The notes under the pieces are model-generated. The model searched no databases and was not told the DNA's origin. It saw only the letters and a program-made list of their open reading frames with translations. Both the position numbers and the translations under genes were made by a program. A stretch of DNA of 64,000 nucleotides from Chitinophaga niabensis (GTDB taxonomy: Bacteria > Bacteroidota > Bacteroidia > Chitinophagales > Chitinophagaceae): assembly GCF_900129465.1 (NCBI RefSeq), contig NZ_FSRA01000001.1:3598482-3662481 (forward strand). The letters run 5' to 3'. Below are positions 8,769 to 17,367 of the stretch, piece by piece. Numbering within the stretch: the stretch's first letter is position 1; the number at the start of each line of letters is the position of its first letter.

Positions 8769-10658
8769 TCAGGTTTTAGAGAGCCTTGAAGTTATTTTCA
8801 CGCCGGGTGCGGAAAGCGTGAGGATATATATGCCGGCAGGGAAACGGCTGAGATCTATTTTCTCATTAAAGTTCCCGGGGCCGGATATTTGTTTATTGTA
8901 AACAGGCCTGCCATTCATGTCCTTCACTTCGATATATCCCTTTCCCTCTTTCGGAAGATAATACGCCAGGTTAAATACGCCGGTGCCCGGATTAGGAGAT
9001 ACTGTTGCGGAAGCCCCGTTGTTATCGCTCTCGTAATTTTTATCCCTGGGGGTGGTACTCTGGGCCAGCCCGCTTACCTTGCCTGTGACACGGGGAGATG
9101 ATGCATACCCGGTAACTACTACTTCTTCCACATCATCTCTTTTCACATTGCCCAACCGTGCGGAATCTGCCATCACTACAACACCTTTAAGCGTATGTGC
9201 TCCTTCCGGATCTGCGCTCCTGGTGCCATAACCTACTACCACTACTTCCTGCATCACTGGTTTTGATGCAATCCTCACCTCTTTCACCTGGGCTGCTTTT
9301 TTCTTGGTAGTGATAATGATCACACCATTGTTTCCGGCAGGGCCGTAAATGGCGGCGGCAGACTTATCTTTCAATACAGAGATGGATTCGATCTCATTGG
9401 GATTAACATGCTGCAGCGCGTTCTCACCTGGTGCGGGTTTCATTGGTTCGCCATCCAATATAAACAAAGGAGAGGCTTTGATATCATCTCTTTGCACAAG
9501 GCTCAGGCGTACAGAAGTATCCCTGGAAATGGCATAACCTGTTACCGTCTTCGTGTTATAAACTTTCAACATTTTCCTGGCAAGTCCGGTATCTGCCTTT
9601 GTATCCCTTTCTATTACAGCAAGGCCCACTACCGTGTCTTTCCTGCCGTCTTCCAATGTGATCATTACGGACTCCCCTGTTTCGTTCCTCTTCTTTATTT
9701 TTTCTACGATCACTGATTTGGCAGGAACCGTATCCTTCGGCTCTTCGATCAGTACACCTTTCACTTCTTTCACTACATTATGCATTACCGCGGTACCTGC
9801 TTTCGTAAAGTTGAGGGATAAAAGGACCCCGCATGTGAGGCATCCCAATAGCGCATATCTGTAGATATGCAGGCGGGACGATCTTTGTTTATTCATCATT
9901 TTAATGCGGTTTTTTAAGTGAGAAAAATTGAAGTTGTTGGCAATCCCTGCTGCATACTGTGCAGCATTCACCTGCACCAGGCTGTATTGATAAGACTTCT
10001 TATCCACGCCTGTTCGCAGCATTTTACGGTCTGTAAGGAATTCAAGGTTTTCCTTAATGGCTGTTTTCATCAGCCATGCACCGGGATTAAACCAATAGAA
10101 GATATTATTCACTTCACCCATCAATACATCCGCGGAGTGCCACTCTTTTACGTGGATGGATTCATGCTGCAGGATGGCCTGCAATTCCTCCGGTGAATGG
10201 AGGCTGGGATTAATGTATATATGGCGGAAGAAGGAGAATGGGTTCATGGCCTTACTCATCACCCGTACAGGGCGTTCCTGGATCTTAACAGTTCCTGTTT
10301 TCCTATGCAGGAAGAAAAGGGATACCAGTTGTACCACCAAACGCAGGAACATCACGGCCACACCAGCCCAGAATACCCAGGCCAGGAAGGTCCATACTGT
10401 AAAGGTCTCTGCCTGTGCAGGTTTCCATGCTGCAAGGTCCGGTACGTAAGTGACCACCTGCTGCGCCAGTTTTTCGTTGCGGTTAAAGAAATCATTTACA
10501 TCCACCAACGGGAACAGGGATGAAAATACAATGCCGGTTAAAAGGAAAAAACGGTTGAGCGTATAGAACGTTAGTCTCCGCAGTCCCAGCCTGTATGCCA
10601 GGTAGAACAGGCACAATGCGATATTAGCTTTGATCAGGTATATGAACAGTTCAGACAT
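8769..10658 (-). CDS. BlaR1-like M56 metallopeptidase fused to a TonB-plug-like segment and a T9SS sorting domain
   Basis: Membrane-bound zinc peptidase of family M56, which in BlaR1/MecR1 systems cleaves the BlaI-type repressor or transmits an envelope signal. Hydrophobic segments are visible at about residues 5-22, 34-50, 88-115 and 268-284. The zinc motif HESIH is at 165-169, with Glu206 in NLEFLTDRK as the likely third ligand. The long C-terminal region is unusual: LFILDGEPM to GNNGVIIITTKK (398-453) resembles the plug of SusC-type receptors, EVVVVGYGTR follows, and residues 553-629 form a type A T9SS sorting domain (SPNPGTGVFNL, DLSRFPAGIYILTL). It is the last gene of the BlaI operon. 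The sensed molecule is unknown. Confidence 0.88.
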   Translation of the reverse strand: MSELFIYLIKANIALCLFYLAYRLGLRRLTFYTLNRFFLLTGIVFSSLFPLVDVNDFFNRNEKLAQQVVTYVPDLAAWKPAQAETFTVWTFLAWVFWAGVAVMFLRLVVQLVSLFFLHRKTGTVKIQERPVRVMSKAMNPFSFFRHIYINPSLHSPEELQAILQHESIHVKEWHSADVLMGEVNNIFYWFNPGAWLMKTAIKENLEFLTDRKMLRTGVDKKSYQYSLVQVNAAQYAAGIANNFNFSHLKNRIKMMNKQRSSRLHIYRYALLGCLTCGVLLSLNFTKAGTAVMHNVVKEVKGVLIEEPKDTVPAKSVIVEKIKKRNETGESVMITLEDGRKDTVVGLAVIERDTKADTGLARKMLKVYNTKTVTGYAISRDTSVRLSLVQRDDIKASPLFILDGEPMKPAPGENALQHVNPNEIESISVLKDKSAAAIYGPAGNNGVIIITTKKKAAQVKEVRIASKPVMQEVVVVGYGTRSADPEGAHTLKGVVVMADSARLGNVKRDDVEEVVVTGYASSPRVTGKVSGLAQSTTPRDKNYESDNNGASATVSPNPGTGVFNLAYYLPKEGKGYIEVKDMNGRPVYNKQISGPGNFNEKIDLSRFPAGIYILTLSAPGVKITSRLSKT

Positions 10659-10722
10659 GCCTTTGTGTTTGAGCGTAAATAAAATAGCAGCCGGTACCGG
10701 TAAATGTGGAATTTATAAATGC

Positions 10723-11079
10723 TTATTTCTTTTCTATCATGTTGATGATCTCCTGCAATTCCTCCGGACTGATCTTCTTATCTTTTGCAAAGAAAGTAAC
10801 CAGTTCTTTATAGGAGTTTTCGAAATAATCTTTCACAAATCCGTTCATGAACTTCTTCTTATACTCTCCTTCTTCAATGGTTGGTGTATACTCATATACA
10901 TTCCCCATTTTACGGGCATCCACATATCCTTTTTTCTCAAGGTTCTTGATAGTGGAAGCCAGTGTGGTATAAGGAGGCACAGGTGCGATGTGCGCTTCCA
11001 GGAAATCTTTTACAAAGCCCTTTCCAACTTTCCAGATAGCCTGCATTGCGGCTTCTTCTTGTTTGGTAAGTTTTTCCAT
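10723..11079 (-). CDS. BlaI/MecI/CopY-family transcriptional repressor
   Basis: Small winged-helix repressor of 118 residues, the normal size for the family. The opening EKLTKQEEAAMQAIWKVGKGFVKDFLEA and YTTLASTIKNLEKKGYVDARKMGNVYEYTPTI are the typical helix-turn-helix and wing, followed by a C-terminal dimerisation helix rich in charged residues ending in NMIEKK. It starts one base after the stop of the upstream carboxypeptidase-like gene and is followed by the M56 gene after 64 bases, the usual repressor-protease order. Its probable operators are the two TACGA-N5-TCGTA palindromes before the operon (12257-12290), so the operon is likely autorepressed. Confidence 0.92.
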   Translation of the reverse strand: MEKLTKQEEAAMQAIWKVGKGFVKDFLEAHIAPVPPYTTLASTIKNLEKKGYVDARKMGNVYEYTPTIEEGEYKKKFMNGFVKDYFENSYKELVTFFAKDKKISPEELQEIINMIEKK

Positions 11080-11080
11080 T

Positions 11081-12253
11081 TTATTTTTTTGAGTTTGTAT
11101 TGATAATTTTAAAATCGAGTGGCAGCATCTCCGCCATTTTTTCCCATCCCCAGTATTGTTCTACGATCAGATCTGTGGGTGATTCAATATTTCCATTCCC
11201 GTCTACATTTACTGCCGGCGCCAGTAATCGCAGGTAAGAGATCTGCGGGCCTGGTTTTACGTTTGCCGGGTAATTGTGATATTCCATATATTTCCTTTCC
11301 TGCTTCTCCCTTGTATAAGTGATAAACAGATAGTTCCCGAAGATCAGTGACTTTGTGCCGTTATTGTCTGTGATCAGGCTATCGTATGGTACCTGGCCAG
11401 GGTACAGATAGTTCACATACTTTGAAAACATGCCGTCTGATCTGATCTTTATATCCTTTGTTGTATCTATACCTGTGGGTGCTACAAAATCTCTCTTCTT
11501 TTCTTTCCTTACCATCTTCTGTACTAAAAAACCATCTTCCATCAGTGTTCTATTAAGCAGGCTACGGTAAAAATGCATGGAGGAGCCGTTGTACGCTTCT
11601 ATCCGTTTCTTCTCCCAGTTCCTTTGCTGCCTTGCATTACGGGGCTTCATCAGTTCAAACAGCGGATTGCCGTAATACAATGAATAACCGGAGTAACGCT
11701 GGTATTCAAAATGCATGAGTAAGAACTTCACCCGGTACCCTAATGCCCTGTTCTCTAACACAATGAAATCGTCTGAGGTAGCTTTGAGTATTCCTTTATC
11801 TTCATCATTCACCAGGTCTATTACTTCATCATTCAGGATGGTACATTGCTCTGCGTTTCCACTTCTTCCTACCCAGATCGATTTAAAGATGTTCATCAAC
11901 CTGTCCCGCTCCGCATTCCTCCTTACTACTACTTCCTTCAGAATGCCCGCTTTGGGCTTTAATACGGCCACTACCCCTGAAAGGTCATTACTTACTGTAA
12001 CCGGCACTAATAATGGCTCATATCCGAGATAAGACACGATCAGATCATATTTTCCCGGTGGCACGCCTTTGATGGTAAAATTTCCGGCCTCTGTAGTTCT
12101 GTCTCCCAAAGTTGTCTGGCTAAGGAAGGCGCTGGCAAACGGTAAAGGCTTTCCTTTTTCATCCTGCACCTGTCCGGTGATCTTATACGTTTGTGCTGTT
12201 GCCGGACTGAACCACCCTATGCAAAACACGATAATTGCCAATACGATCTTCAT
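11081..12253 (-). CDS. Carboxypeptidase-regulatory-like domain protein, exported
   Basis: Exported protein with a signal peptide ending near PATAQ (residue 21), then a carboxypeptidase-regulatory-like beta-sandwich (about 22-100: YKITGQVQDEKGKPLPFASAFL, GNFTIKGVPPGKYDLIVSYLGYE). After KEVVVRRNAERDR comes a domain of about 280 residues with no motif I recognise. Similar proteins occur widely in Bacteroidota. It is the first gene of the BlaI/M56 operon and ends one base before the blaI-type gene, so it is probably co-regulated by the BlaI repressor and may be its physiological target in envelope maintenance. The role is not known. Confidence 0.8.
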   Translation of the reverse strand: MKIVLAIIVFCIGWFSPATAQTYKITGQVQDEKGKPLPFASAFLSQTTLGDRTTEAGNFTIKGVPPGKYDLIVSYLGYEPLLVPVTVSNDLSGVVAVLKPKAGILKEVVVRRNAERDRLMNIFKSIWVGRSGNAEQCTILNDEVIDLVNDEDKGILKATSDDFIVLENRALGYRVKFLLMHFEYQRYSGYSLYYGNPLFELMKPRNARQQRNWEKKRIEAYNGSSMHFYRSLLNRTLMEDGFLVQKMVRKEKKRDFVAPTGIDTTKDIKIRSDGMFSKYVNYLYPGQVPYDSLITDNNGTKSLIFGNYLFITYTREKQERKYMEYHNYPANVKPGPQISYLRLLAPAVNVDGNGNIESPTDLIVEQYWGWEKMAEMLPLDFKIINTNSKK

Positions 12254-12256
12254 TAG

Positions 12257-12290
12257 TACGAGTCTGTCGTAAATCTACGAACAGTTCGTA
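12257..12290 (-). promoter_or_regulatory. Double palindromic operator, probable BlaI binding sites
   Basis: Two identical dyads TACGA-N5-TCGTA are visible: 12257-12271 and 12276-12290, with centres 19 bases apart (about two helical turns). The first ends 4 bases before the start codon of the carboxypeptidase-like gene. BlaI/MecI repressors bind dyads with TACA/TACGA-like half-sites, and the gene for such a repressor is in this operon, so autorepression is the natural reading. A weak -7-like AAAATTTG lies further upstream on the same strand. Confidence 0.8.
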
Positions 12291-12367
12291 ACTAATCCAA
12301 ATTTTATTTTTTAATTGTCTGAAATAACCCTTCAAGGGGTGATATGGCCATTTATTATGACCTCATA

Positions 12368-12521
12368 GTGTATTGATAGTGCGTTGATAGTGCGTTGTAA
12401 GAGCGTTGTAAGTGTATTGGTAGTGTATTCTAATAGCGCTGATAGTGTATTGGTAGTACGGTGGATATACGGGTGCAAAGCCATTGAGAAGCCATTGAGA
12501 AGCCGTTGAGAAGTAATAGAA
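12368..12521. repeat. Degenerate 11-bp tandem repeat block
   Basis: About 14 head-to-tail copies of an 11-base unit lie between two genes. The first eight or so are variants of GTGTATTGATA (for example GTGCGTTGATA, GTGCGTTGTAA, GTGTATTGGTA). The last three or four are variants of AGCCATTGAGA. Both share a TTG core at the same place in the unit. The block starts a few bases after the stop codon of the thioredoxin-like gene on the minus strand and is not open in any frame. Function unknown. Confidence 0.85.
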
Positions 12522-12524
12522 GCC

Positions 12525-13667
12525 CTATTTCAGTAACTCTTCCAGCTTAGCTTCTAATGCTTCCGCGCGGAGATTTTTGGCGATGATCTTTCCCTGGGGG
12601 TCCAGCAGGAGGTTTTGAGGAATAGCGCGGATACCGTATAACTGGCCTACTGCATTTCCCCACCCTTTGAGGTCGGATACCTGCGTCCATGCCAGCTGAT
12701 CATCCTGTACTGCCTGCAGCCACTTTTCTTTGTTTTCATCGAAAGAAACACCGAGGATGGTGAATCCTTTTTCTTTATACTTATGGTAGGCTTTCACCAC
12801 ATTGGGGTTCTCTGCACGGCAGGGACCGCACCAGCTGGCCCAGAAATCAACAAGCAGATATTTACCCTTGAAAGAACCCAGGTTTACGGGTTTACCGGCT
12901 GCATCGTTCTGGCTGAACTCAATGGCCGGATTGCCAACGGTCAGTTTCTTTGCAAGTTCAAGGCGGTATTCAAACTGTTTACCGGAAGGGTAATTCCGTA
13001 CGGTTTTAGAGAGTGTATTGAAAACGGGATAGAATTCATCTGCATCCAGCTCATATCCTGCCACCTGGTTGATCACGTACATGCCAATGGGGGTATGCGG
13101 ATTATCTTTCAGGTATTTGCTCATTACGGCCAGGCGGCTCGCATTTAATTCATCGAGGCGGGACTCATATTTCCTGATCAGCGCATCATCCTTTGCCCTG
13201 GCAGCTTTCATGTATTTACCATACACCTCGTCTGCTTCTTTGGTAAAGGGCCAGGTAAGGCTGTTCAGCTGATTGAAGGCTTCCTGTTCCGGTGTACCGG
13301 TAGCAGTGCCGCGGCTGTTAATATCATTTATATTGACGGTGGTGGCACCCTGGCCCAGGAATAACATGATCACTTCTTTGCGGCCAACGGGATTCTCCGG
13401 CGTGGGGGCTACCTGTGTAAATAATTGTGCGGTTTGCGGTTCGGGTATATTACCCAGGAAGAGGAACCTGCCATCGGGTGTGATCACACTGTCTATGATC
13501 ATTTTCCCTTCTGTTTTTCTACGGAGGTATATTTTAGTGGGTTTGTCCTGCTTTGCTATATTCCCTTCTACCTGAAAGGAATATACTTTCTCTTTTTTTC
13601 CTCTTTCCTGCGCAAACAGCATTACAGCCGGACATAGGAGCACAGCTGTAAATATCAATATCTTCAT
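12525..13667 (-). CDS. TlpA-family thioredoxin-like protein with DUF4369 N-terminal domain (first paralogue)
   Basis: Periplasmic thiol-disulfide protein of the TlpA/ResA type. A signal peptide ends near MLFAQ (residue 20). A DUF4369-like beta domain follows (about 28-130, starting SFQVEGNIAKQDKPTKIYLRR), then a helical linker, then an AhpC/TSA-thioredoxin domain with the redox motif WCGPC at residues 279-283 and the cis-proline motif AIPQNLLLDP. Such proteins reduce disulfides of envelope proteins or feed cytochrome c maturation. The next gene upstream (13747-14850) is a close paralogue in the same orientation: the WCGPC-to-end segment has the same length (102 residues) in both. It has its own candidate promoter at 13698-13729. 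Confidence 0.9.
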   Translation of the reverse strand: MKILIFTAVLLCPAVMLFAQERGKKEKVYSFQVEGNIAKQDKPTKIYLRRKTEGKMIIDSVITPDGRFLFLGNIPEPQTAQLFTQVAPTPENPVGRKEVIMLFLGQGATTVNINDINSRGTATGTPEQEAFNQLNSLTWPFTKEADEVYGKYMKAARAKDDALIRKYESRLDELNASRLAVMSKYLKDNPHTPIGMYVINQVAGYELDADEFYPVFNTLSKTVRNYPSGKQFEYRLELAKKLTVGNPAIEFSQNDAAGKPVNLGSFKGKYLLVDFWASWCGPCRAENPNVVKAYHKYKEKGFTILGVSFDENKEKWLQAVQDDQLAWTQVSDLKGWGNAVGQLYGIRAIPQNLLLDPQGKIIAKNLRAEALEAKLEELLK

Positions 13668-13697
13668 GTTAACTAGCAGTTTTTGATCTTATTAGAA

Positions 13698-13729
13698 CAA
13701 AATTGCTGATTCCGCTACGGAATAGCAAA
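13698..13729 (-). promoter_or_regulatory. Candidate promoter with an internal palindrome before the TlpA-like gene
   Basis: On the minus strand TTTG (13726-13729) and CAATTTTG (13698-13705) are 20 bases apart, close to the Bacteroidota consensus TTTG-N19-21-TAnnTTTG with one mismatch. The spacer contains a perfect inverted repeat ATTCCG-N3-CGGAAT (13709-13723), a possible operator. The downstream start codon is at 13667. Confidence 0.5.
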
Positions 13730-13746
13730 TGCATAGTGATAAGCGG

Positions 13747-14850
13747 TTACTGCAATACTTCTGCCAGTTTTCTCTCCAGGGCGCCGCCACGGAGATCTTT
13801 AGCGATAATGTTGCCGGAAGGGTCTATGAGGTAATTCTGCGGGATACTTCTCACGCCATATAATGCGGCTACCGCATTACTCCAGCCCTGAAGATCAGAT
13901 ACCTGGGTCCAGGTGAGTTTGTCTTTTTCAACGGCATCCAGCCAGTCTCTTTTGTTCTTGTCAAGGGAAACACCTAAAACAGTGAAGTTCTTGTCTTTGA
14001 ATTTATGGTAGGCAGCCACCACGTGTGGATTCTCTACTCTGCAGGGGCCGCACCAGCTGGCCCAGAAATCGATCAGTACATATTTTCCCCGGAAAGAAGA
14101 CAGCTTCACCATTTTTCCATTGGGATCTTCCTGCTCAAAGTCCTTTGCCTTGATGCCGGTCATCACCGCATTACCACCGGAACCGGATACCTCTGCGATC
14201 TGCTCCCCTATCTTCTTACCGAATTTGGTGTTCTTTACGCTGGCATCGAGGGAATTGAATTGTTTTGCAAACTCGTCTTCCGTGAGGCGGCTCCGCAGTT
14301 CTCCCATGAGCAGGAACAGGCTGGCCTGGGCTTTGGGATGGGCCTTGATGAAGTCCGTTCCTGTTTTCAGTACTTCTCCTTCAAATGCTTTTGCTTTTTC
14401 GCGGAAGGCTGCCTTTGCATCTTCATCCGTTCCGCTGATGCCTGCAGCTTCTGCATTGAGCGCATTGGCCTTGCTGATCACCGGTTTGAAAGTACGGTGA
14501 TATTCCTGCATCCATTCCGCCTGCTGCCCTCCTTTGAAAGTAGTGGCTACAGGGAAAATGCTTTGTTCTGATTGCAGGGCTACTTCCGGTTTATCTGCTA
14601 CCAGGATCATGGGATATGGACGCCCTTTCAGGATCAGTGCAAACATATCTTCGCCGGAGGTTTTATAAGGTGTGCTGAAAGAAAACTCCCCGTTCGTTAA
14701 AACAGTGGAATCTGCCGTACGCCCATCTTCACTAAAGAAGAACAGTTTAGTACCTTCTTCCGTACCGGCAATCTTTCCGTTTACTTTAAACTGCGCATGC
14801 GCTGTTGTAATAGCTGCAAAACAAATGATCAGGAATGAAATACGTTTCAT
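13747..14850 (-). CDS. TlpA-family thioredoxin-like protein with DUF4369 N-terminal domain (second paralogue)
   Basis: Exported thiol-disulfide oxidoreductase-like protein with the same domain order as its neighbour at 12525-13667: signal peptide ending TTAHAQ (residue 20), DUF4369-like domain (FKVNGKIAGTEEGTKLFFFSEDG), helical middle, then a thioredoxin domain with WCGPC at 266-270 and SIPQNYLIDPSG. The two appear to be a tandem duplication. The ATG overlaps the TGA of hisIE by four bases (14847-14850), so it is probably translated by coupling at the end of the his-trp transcript. That location is curious for an envelope redox protein and no link to histidine synthesis is evident. Confidence 0.9.
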   Translation of the reverse strand: MKRISFLIICFAAITTAHAQFKVNGKIAGTEEGTKLFFFSEDGRTADSTVLTNGEFSFSTPYKTSGEDMFALILKGRPYPMILVADKPEVALQSEQSIFPVATTFKGGQQAEWMQEYHRTFKPVISKANALNAEAAGISGTDEDAKAAFREKAKAFEGEVLKTGTDFIKAHPKAQASLFLLMGELRSRLTEDEFAKQFNSLDASVKNTKFGKKIGEQIAEVSGSGGNAVMTGIKAKDFEQEDPNGKMVKLSSFRGKYVLIDFWASWCGPCRVENPHVVAAYHKFKDKNFTVLGVSLDKNKRDWLDAVEKDKLTWTQVSDLQGWSNAVAALYGVRSIPQNYLIDPSGNIIAKDLRGGALERKLAEVLQ

Positions 14851-15443
14851 TTATGACGGTCTTTTAAAATGTTCACTACATCTTCCAGTGTAAAGCCTTT
14901 GGCCTGTAACAGGATCAGGTAATGAAAAAGCAGGTCTGCTGCTTCGTTTATAAAAAGGTGATCGTTATTGTCTTTTGCTTCTATCACCAGTTCTACTGCT
15001 TCCTCCCCTACTTTCTGCGCTACCTTATTGATGCCTTTGGCAAATAAGGAAGCAGTGTATGATTTATCAGTCGGGTTTTGCTTCCTGTCCCTGATCACCT
15101 GCTCCAGGTTACCCAGGAAAGAAGCTGCGTCTTTATTCACCTCATTCCAGCAGGTATCTGCCCCGGTGTGGCAGGTAGGGCCTTCAGGATGAACTTTCAG
15201 TAGTAGCGTATCCGCATCGCAATCTATTGCCGCATGTTTCAACTGAAGGAAGTTACCACTCTCTTCTCCTTTGGTCCACAGCCTGTTTTTAGAACGGCTG
15301 AAAAAGGTCACTTTCCCTTCGGCCAGTGTTTTATCCAGCGCCTCCTGGTTCATGTACCCCAGCATCAATACCTTATTGGTAATGGCATCCTGTATAATAG
15401 CTGGCACCAGGCCGTCCGGGGACTTTGAAAAATCTACCTGCAT
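14847..15443 (-). CDS. hisIE: Bifunctional phosphoribosyl-AMP cyclohydrolase / phosphoribosyl-ATP pyrophosphohydrolase
   Basis: Catalyses steps 2 and 3 of histidine synthesis: pyrophosphate removal from phosphoribosyl-ATP (HisE part), then ring opening of phosphoribosyl-AMP (HisI part). Residues about 1-105 are HisI: MLGYMNQEALDKT, FFSRSKNRLWTKGEESGN, the metal region DCDADTLL and CHTGADTCWNE. Residues about 107-198 are HisE: LEQVIRDRKQ, SYTASLFAKGINKVAQKVGEEAVELVIEA and LLFHYLILL. The fused length of 198 residues is normal. It is the last his gene of the cluster, 23 bases after hisF, and its stop overlaps the start of a TlpA-like gene by four bases. Confidence 0.97.
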   Translation of the reverse strand: MQVDFSKSPDGLVPAIIQDAITNKVLMLGYMNQEALDKTLAEGKVTFFSRSKNRLWTKGEESGNFLQLKHAAIDCDADTLLLKVHPEGPTCHTGADTCWNEVNKDAASFLGNLEQVIRDRKQNPTDKSYTASLFAKGINKVAQKVGEEAVELVIEAKDNNDHLFINEAADLLFHYLILLQAKGFTLEDVVNILKDRHK

Positions 15444-15466
15444 TAAATATAATAATTATTTATCAA

Positions 15467-16222
15467 TTAAAACCGGATCTGCACACCTCTTTTGTAGAGA
15501 TATGTTTTCAGGTCCGGGATTTCCATTTCTTTGTAGTGGAAGATGCTGGCTGCCAGGGCTGCATCTGCCTGTGCTTTTTCAAATACATCCGCAAAATGTT
15601 CCATGGTACCAGCACCGCCGGAGGCAATCACGGGTACATGCAGGTTTTGCGATAAGCGGGATGTGATATCCAATGCAAAGCCCTGTTTGGTACCATCGTT
15701 ATTCATGGAGGTGAGCAATATCTCTCCTGCTCCGCGTTCCACAGCTTCCCTGGCCCAGTCCGTTGTTTTCGTTTCTGTTTTTACCCGGCCGCCATTGAGG
15801 TATACGTACCAGTCCCCTTCTTCAAAACGGGTATCGATGGCCAGTACAATACACTGGCTGCCGAACTCCCGGGAAAGGCCGTTCAGTAATTCCGGGTTGC
15901 GGAAAGCGGCGGTGTTCACGGATACTTTGTCTGCACCCGCATTCAGCAATACGCTTACATCTTCCACAGAAGAAATGCCGCCACCTACGGTGAAGGGAAT
16001 ATTTACGTGACGGGCAATGCGGGTAACCAGTTCAGAAAGTGTCTTCCTTCTTTCGTTGGTAGCCGTAATATCCAGGAACACCAGTTCGTCCGCCCCCTGG
16101 TGGGCATAGAGCGCGCCGAGTTCAATGGGATCGCCTGCATCGCGGATATTCTCAAAGTTCACACCTTTTACGGTGCGGCCATCTTTTATATCCAGGCAGG
16201 GTATGATGCGTTTTGTAAGCAT
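15467..16222 (-). CDS. hisF: Imidazole glycerol phosphate synthase, cyclase subunit
   Basis: With HisH forms the IGP synthase that converts PRFAR and glutamine-derived ammonia to imidazole glycerol phosphate and AICAR. TIM-barrel features are clear: [20 protein letters not shown] with catalytic Asp11, the phosphate-binding [41 protein letters not shown] with the second catalytic Asp (Asp130 in T. maritima numbering), [17 protein letters not shown] and [13 protein letters not shown]. 251 residues is the standard length. Its ATG shares one base with the stop of the GNAT-HisA gene upstream (16222), indicating tight coupling. Confidence 0.97.
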   Translation of the reverse strand: MLTKRIIPCLDIKDGRTVKGVNFENIRDAGDPIELGALYAHQGADELVFLDITATNERRKTLSELVTRIARHVNIPFTVGGGISSVEDVSVLLNAGADKVSVNTAAFRNPELLNGLSREFGSQCIVLAIDTRFEEGDWYVYLNGGRVKTETKTTDWAREAVERGAGEILLTSMNNDGTKQGFALDITSRLSQNLHVPVIASGGAGTMEHFADVFEKAQADAALAASIFHYKEMEIPDLKTYLYKRGVQIRF

Positions 16223-17367
16223 TATAAAAATTTCTTTAATTCAGCGAGTGTGATCAAACCTTCATAAATGGCTTTGCCGATGATCACACCGGCCAGCCCT
16301 GCTTCCTGCAGTTCGTAAACATCTTCTATCTTACTTACTCCGCCACTGGCAGTCAGCTGAATGCCCGGCAGTTCTTTGATGATCTTCTTATACAGTTCTG
16401 TAGAAGGGCCCTGCAGCAGGCCATCCTTCGCAATATCGGTACAGAATATTTCCTGCACCCCTCTTGCCATATTACTTTTCAGGAAATCGTATACACTCAG
16501 TTCCGTGGTTTCCAGCCAGCCACCTACTGCAATCTTTTCTTCTTTCACATCTGCGCCCAGGAACATTTTATCTGCGCCGTACTGTTGCAGCCAGCTAAAG
16601 AAAAGTTCCGGCTGTTTCACGGCCACACTTCCGATAGTAGCCATGGCAGCCCCTGCTTCAAATACGATCCTTACATCTGCATCACTTTTAATGCCTCCAC
16701 CAAAATCCACTACCATACTGGTTTTACCGGCGATGGCTTCCAGTACTTTCCAGTTCACCACGGCACCTTTTTTAGCGCCGTCCAGGTCTACCAGGTGCAG
16801 GCGGGTGATACCACTTTCTTCAAATTCCTTTGCTACTTCCAGCGGATGTTCGTTGTATATTTTCTTCTGCTCGTAATCGCCCTGCGTGAGGCGCACGCAT
16901 TTTCCACCAATGATATCAATGGCGGGAATGATGCTGAAATTCTTTTTTGCAGCTGGTTCCAGGCTGATCTCCATTTTGTAATAAGCAATATTGTCTTTAT
17001 AAAATAATTCGCTGCTGCGTTTAAAACCGAGTTGCTGATAGAATGATTCCGCCGTTGTGCGTGCGTTGCACCAAAGGCTTTCCATCTGGCGCTGACGGCA
17101 TTCTTCCATCAGGTGTTTCAGTAATAAAGAGCCATAACCTTTCCGCTGGCGGTTGGTAACCGTGGCCAGTTTGCGGAACTGTGCCCTTTTACCTTTAAAG
17201 AACAGGGACACCACGGTAACCAGGTCTTTTTCTTCGAACACGCCAAAGTGCAGGCCTTCCGCATCATCGCTGATCCTCACATCGTCCAGCCCCCAACCGG
17301 GATATAACATATCCCTGCGTAAATGCAGTGTTTCTTCTGCGGTGATGTATCGGATATTCACACTCAT
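16222..17367 (-). CDS. hisA: GNAT acetyltransferase domain fused to HisA isomerase
   Basis: The C-terminal part (residues about 144-381) is HisA, the 1-(5-phosphoribosyl)-5-[(5-phosphoribosylamino)methylideneamino]imidazole-4-carboxamide isomerase of step 4. It has [22 protein letters not shown] with the catalytic Asp, [39 protein letters not shown] (second catalytic Asp) and [13 protein letters not shown]. The first 133 residues are a GNAT N-acetyltransferase: the acetyl-CoA loop is NRQRKGYGS (72-80), followed by [24 protein letters not shown] short EPAAKKNF linker joins them in one uninterrupted frame. HisA is normally about 240 residues, so the fusion is real in sequence terms. The start overlaps the hisH stop by four bases. 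The substrate of the GNAT part is unknown. Confidence 0.95.
   Translation of the reverse strand: MSVNIRYITAEETLHLRRDMLYPGWGLDDVRISDDAEGLHFGVFEEKDLVTVVSLFFKGKRAQFRKLATVTNRQRKGYGSLLLKHLMEECRQRQMESLWCNARTTAESFYQQLGFKRSSELFYKDNIAYYKMEISLEPAAKKNFSIIPAIDIIGGKCVRLTQGDYEQKKIYNEHPLEVAKEFEESGITRLHLVDLDGAKKGAVVNWKVLEAIAGKTSMVVDFGGGIKSDADVRIVFEAGAAMATIGSVAVKQPELFFSWLQQYGADKMFLGADVKEEKIAVGGWLETTELSVYDFLKSNMARGVQEIFCTDIAKDGLLQGPSTELYKKIIKELPGIQLTASGGVSKIEDVYELQEAGLAGVIIGKAIYEGLITLAELKKFL

Noticed and set aside
16361..16876. Plus-strand frame opposite hisA
   Set aside because: Antisense shadow of a conserved enzyme; composition is serine-rich and shows no domain.
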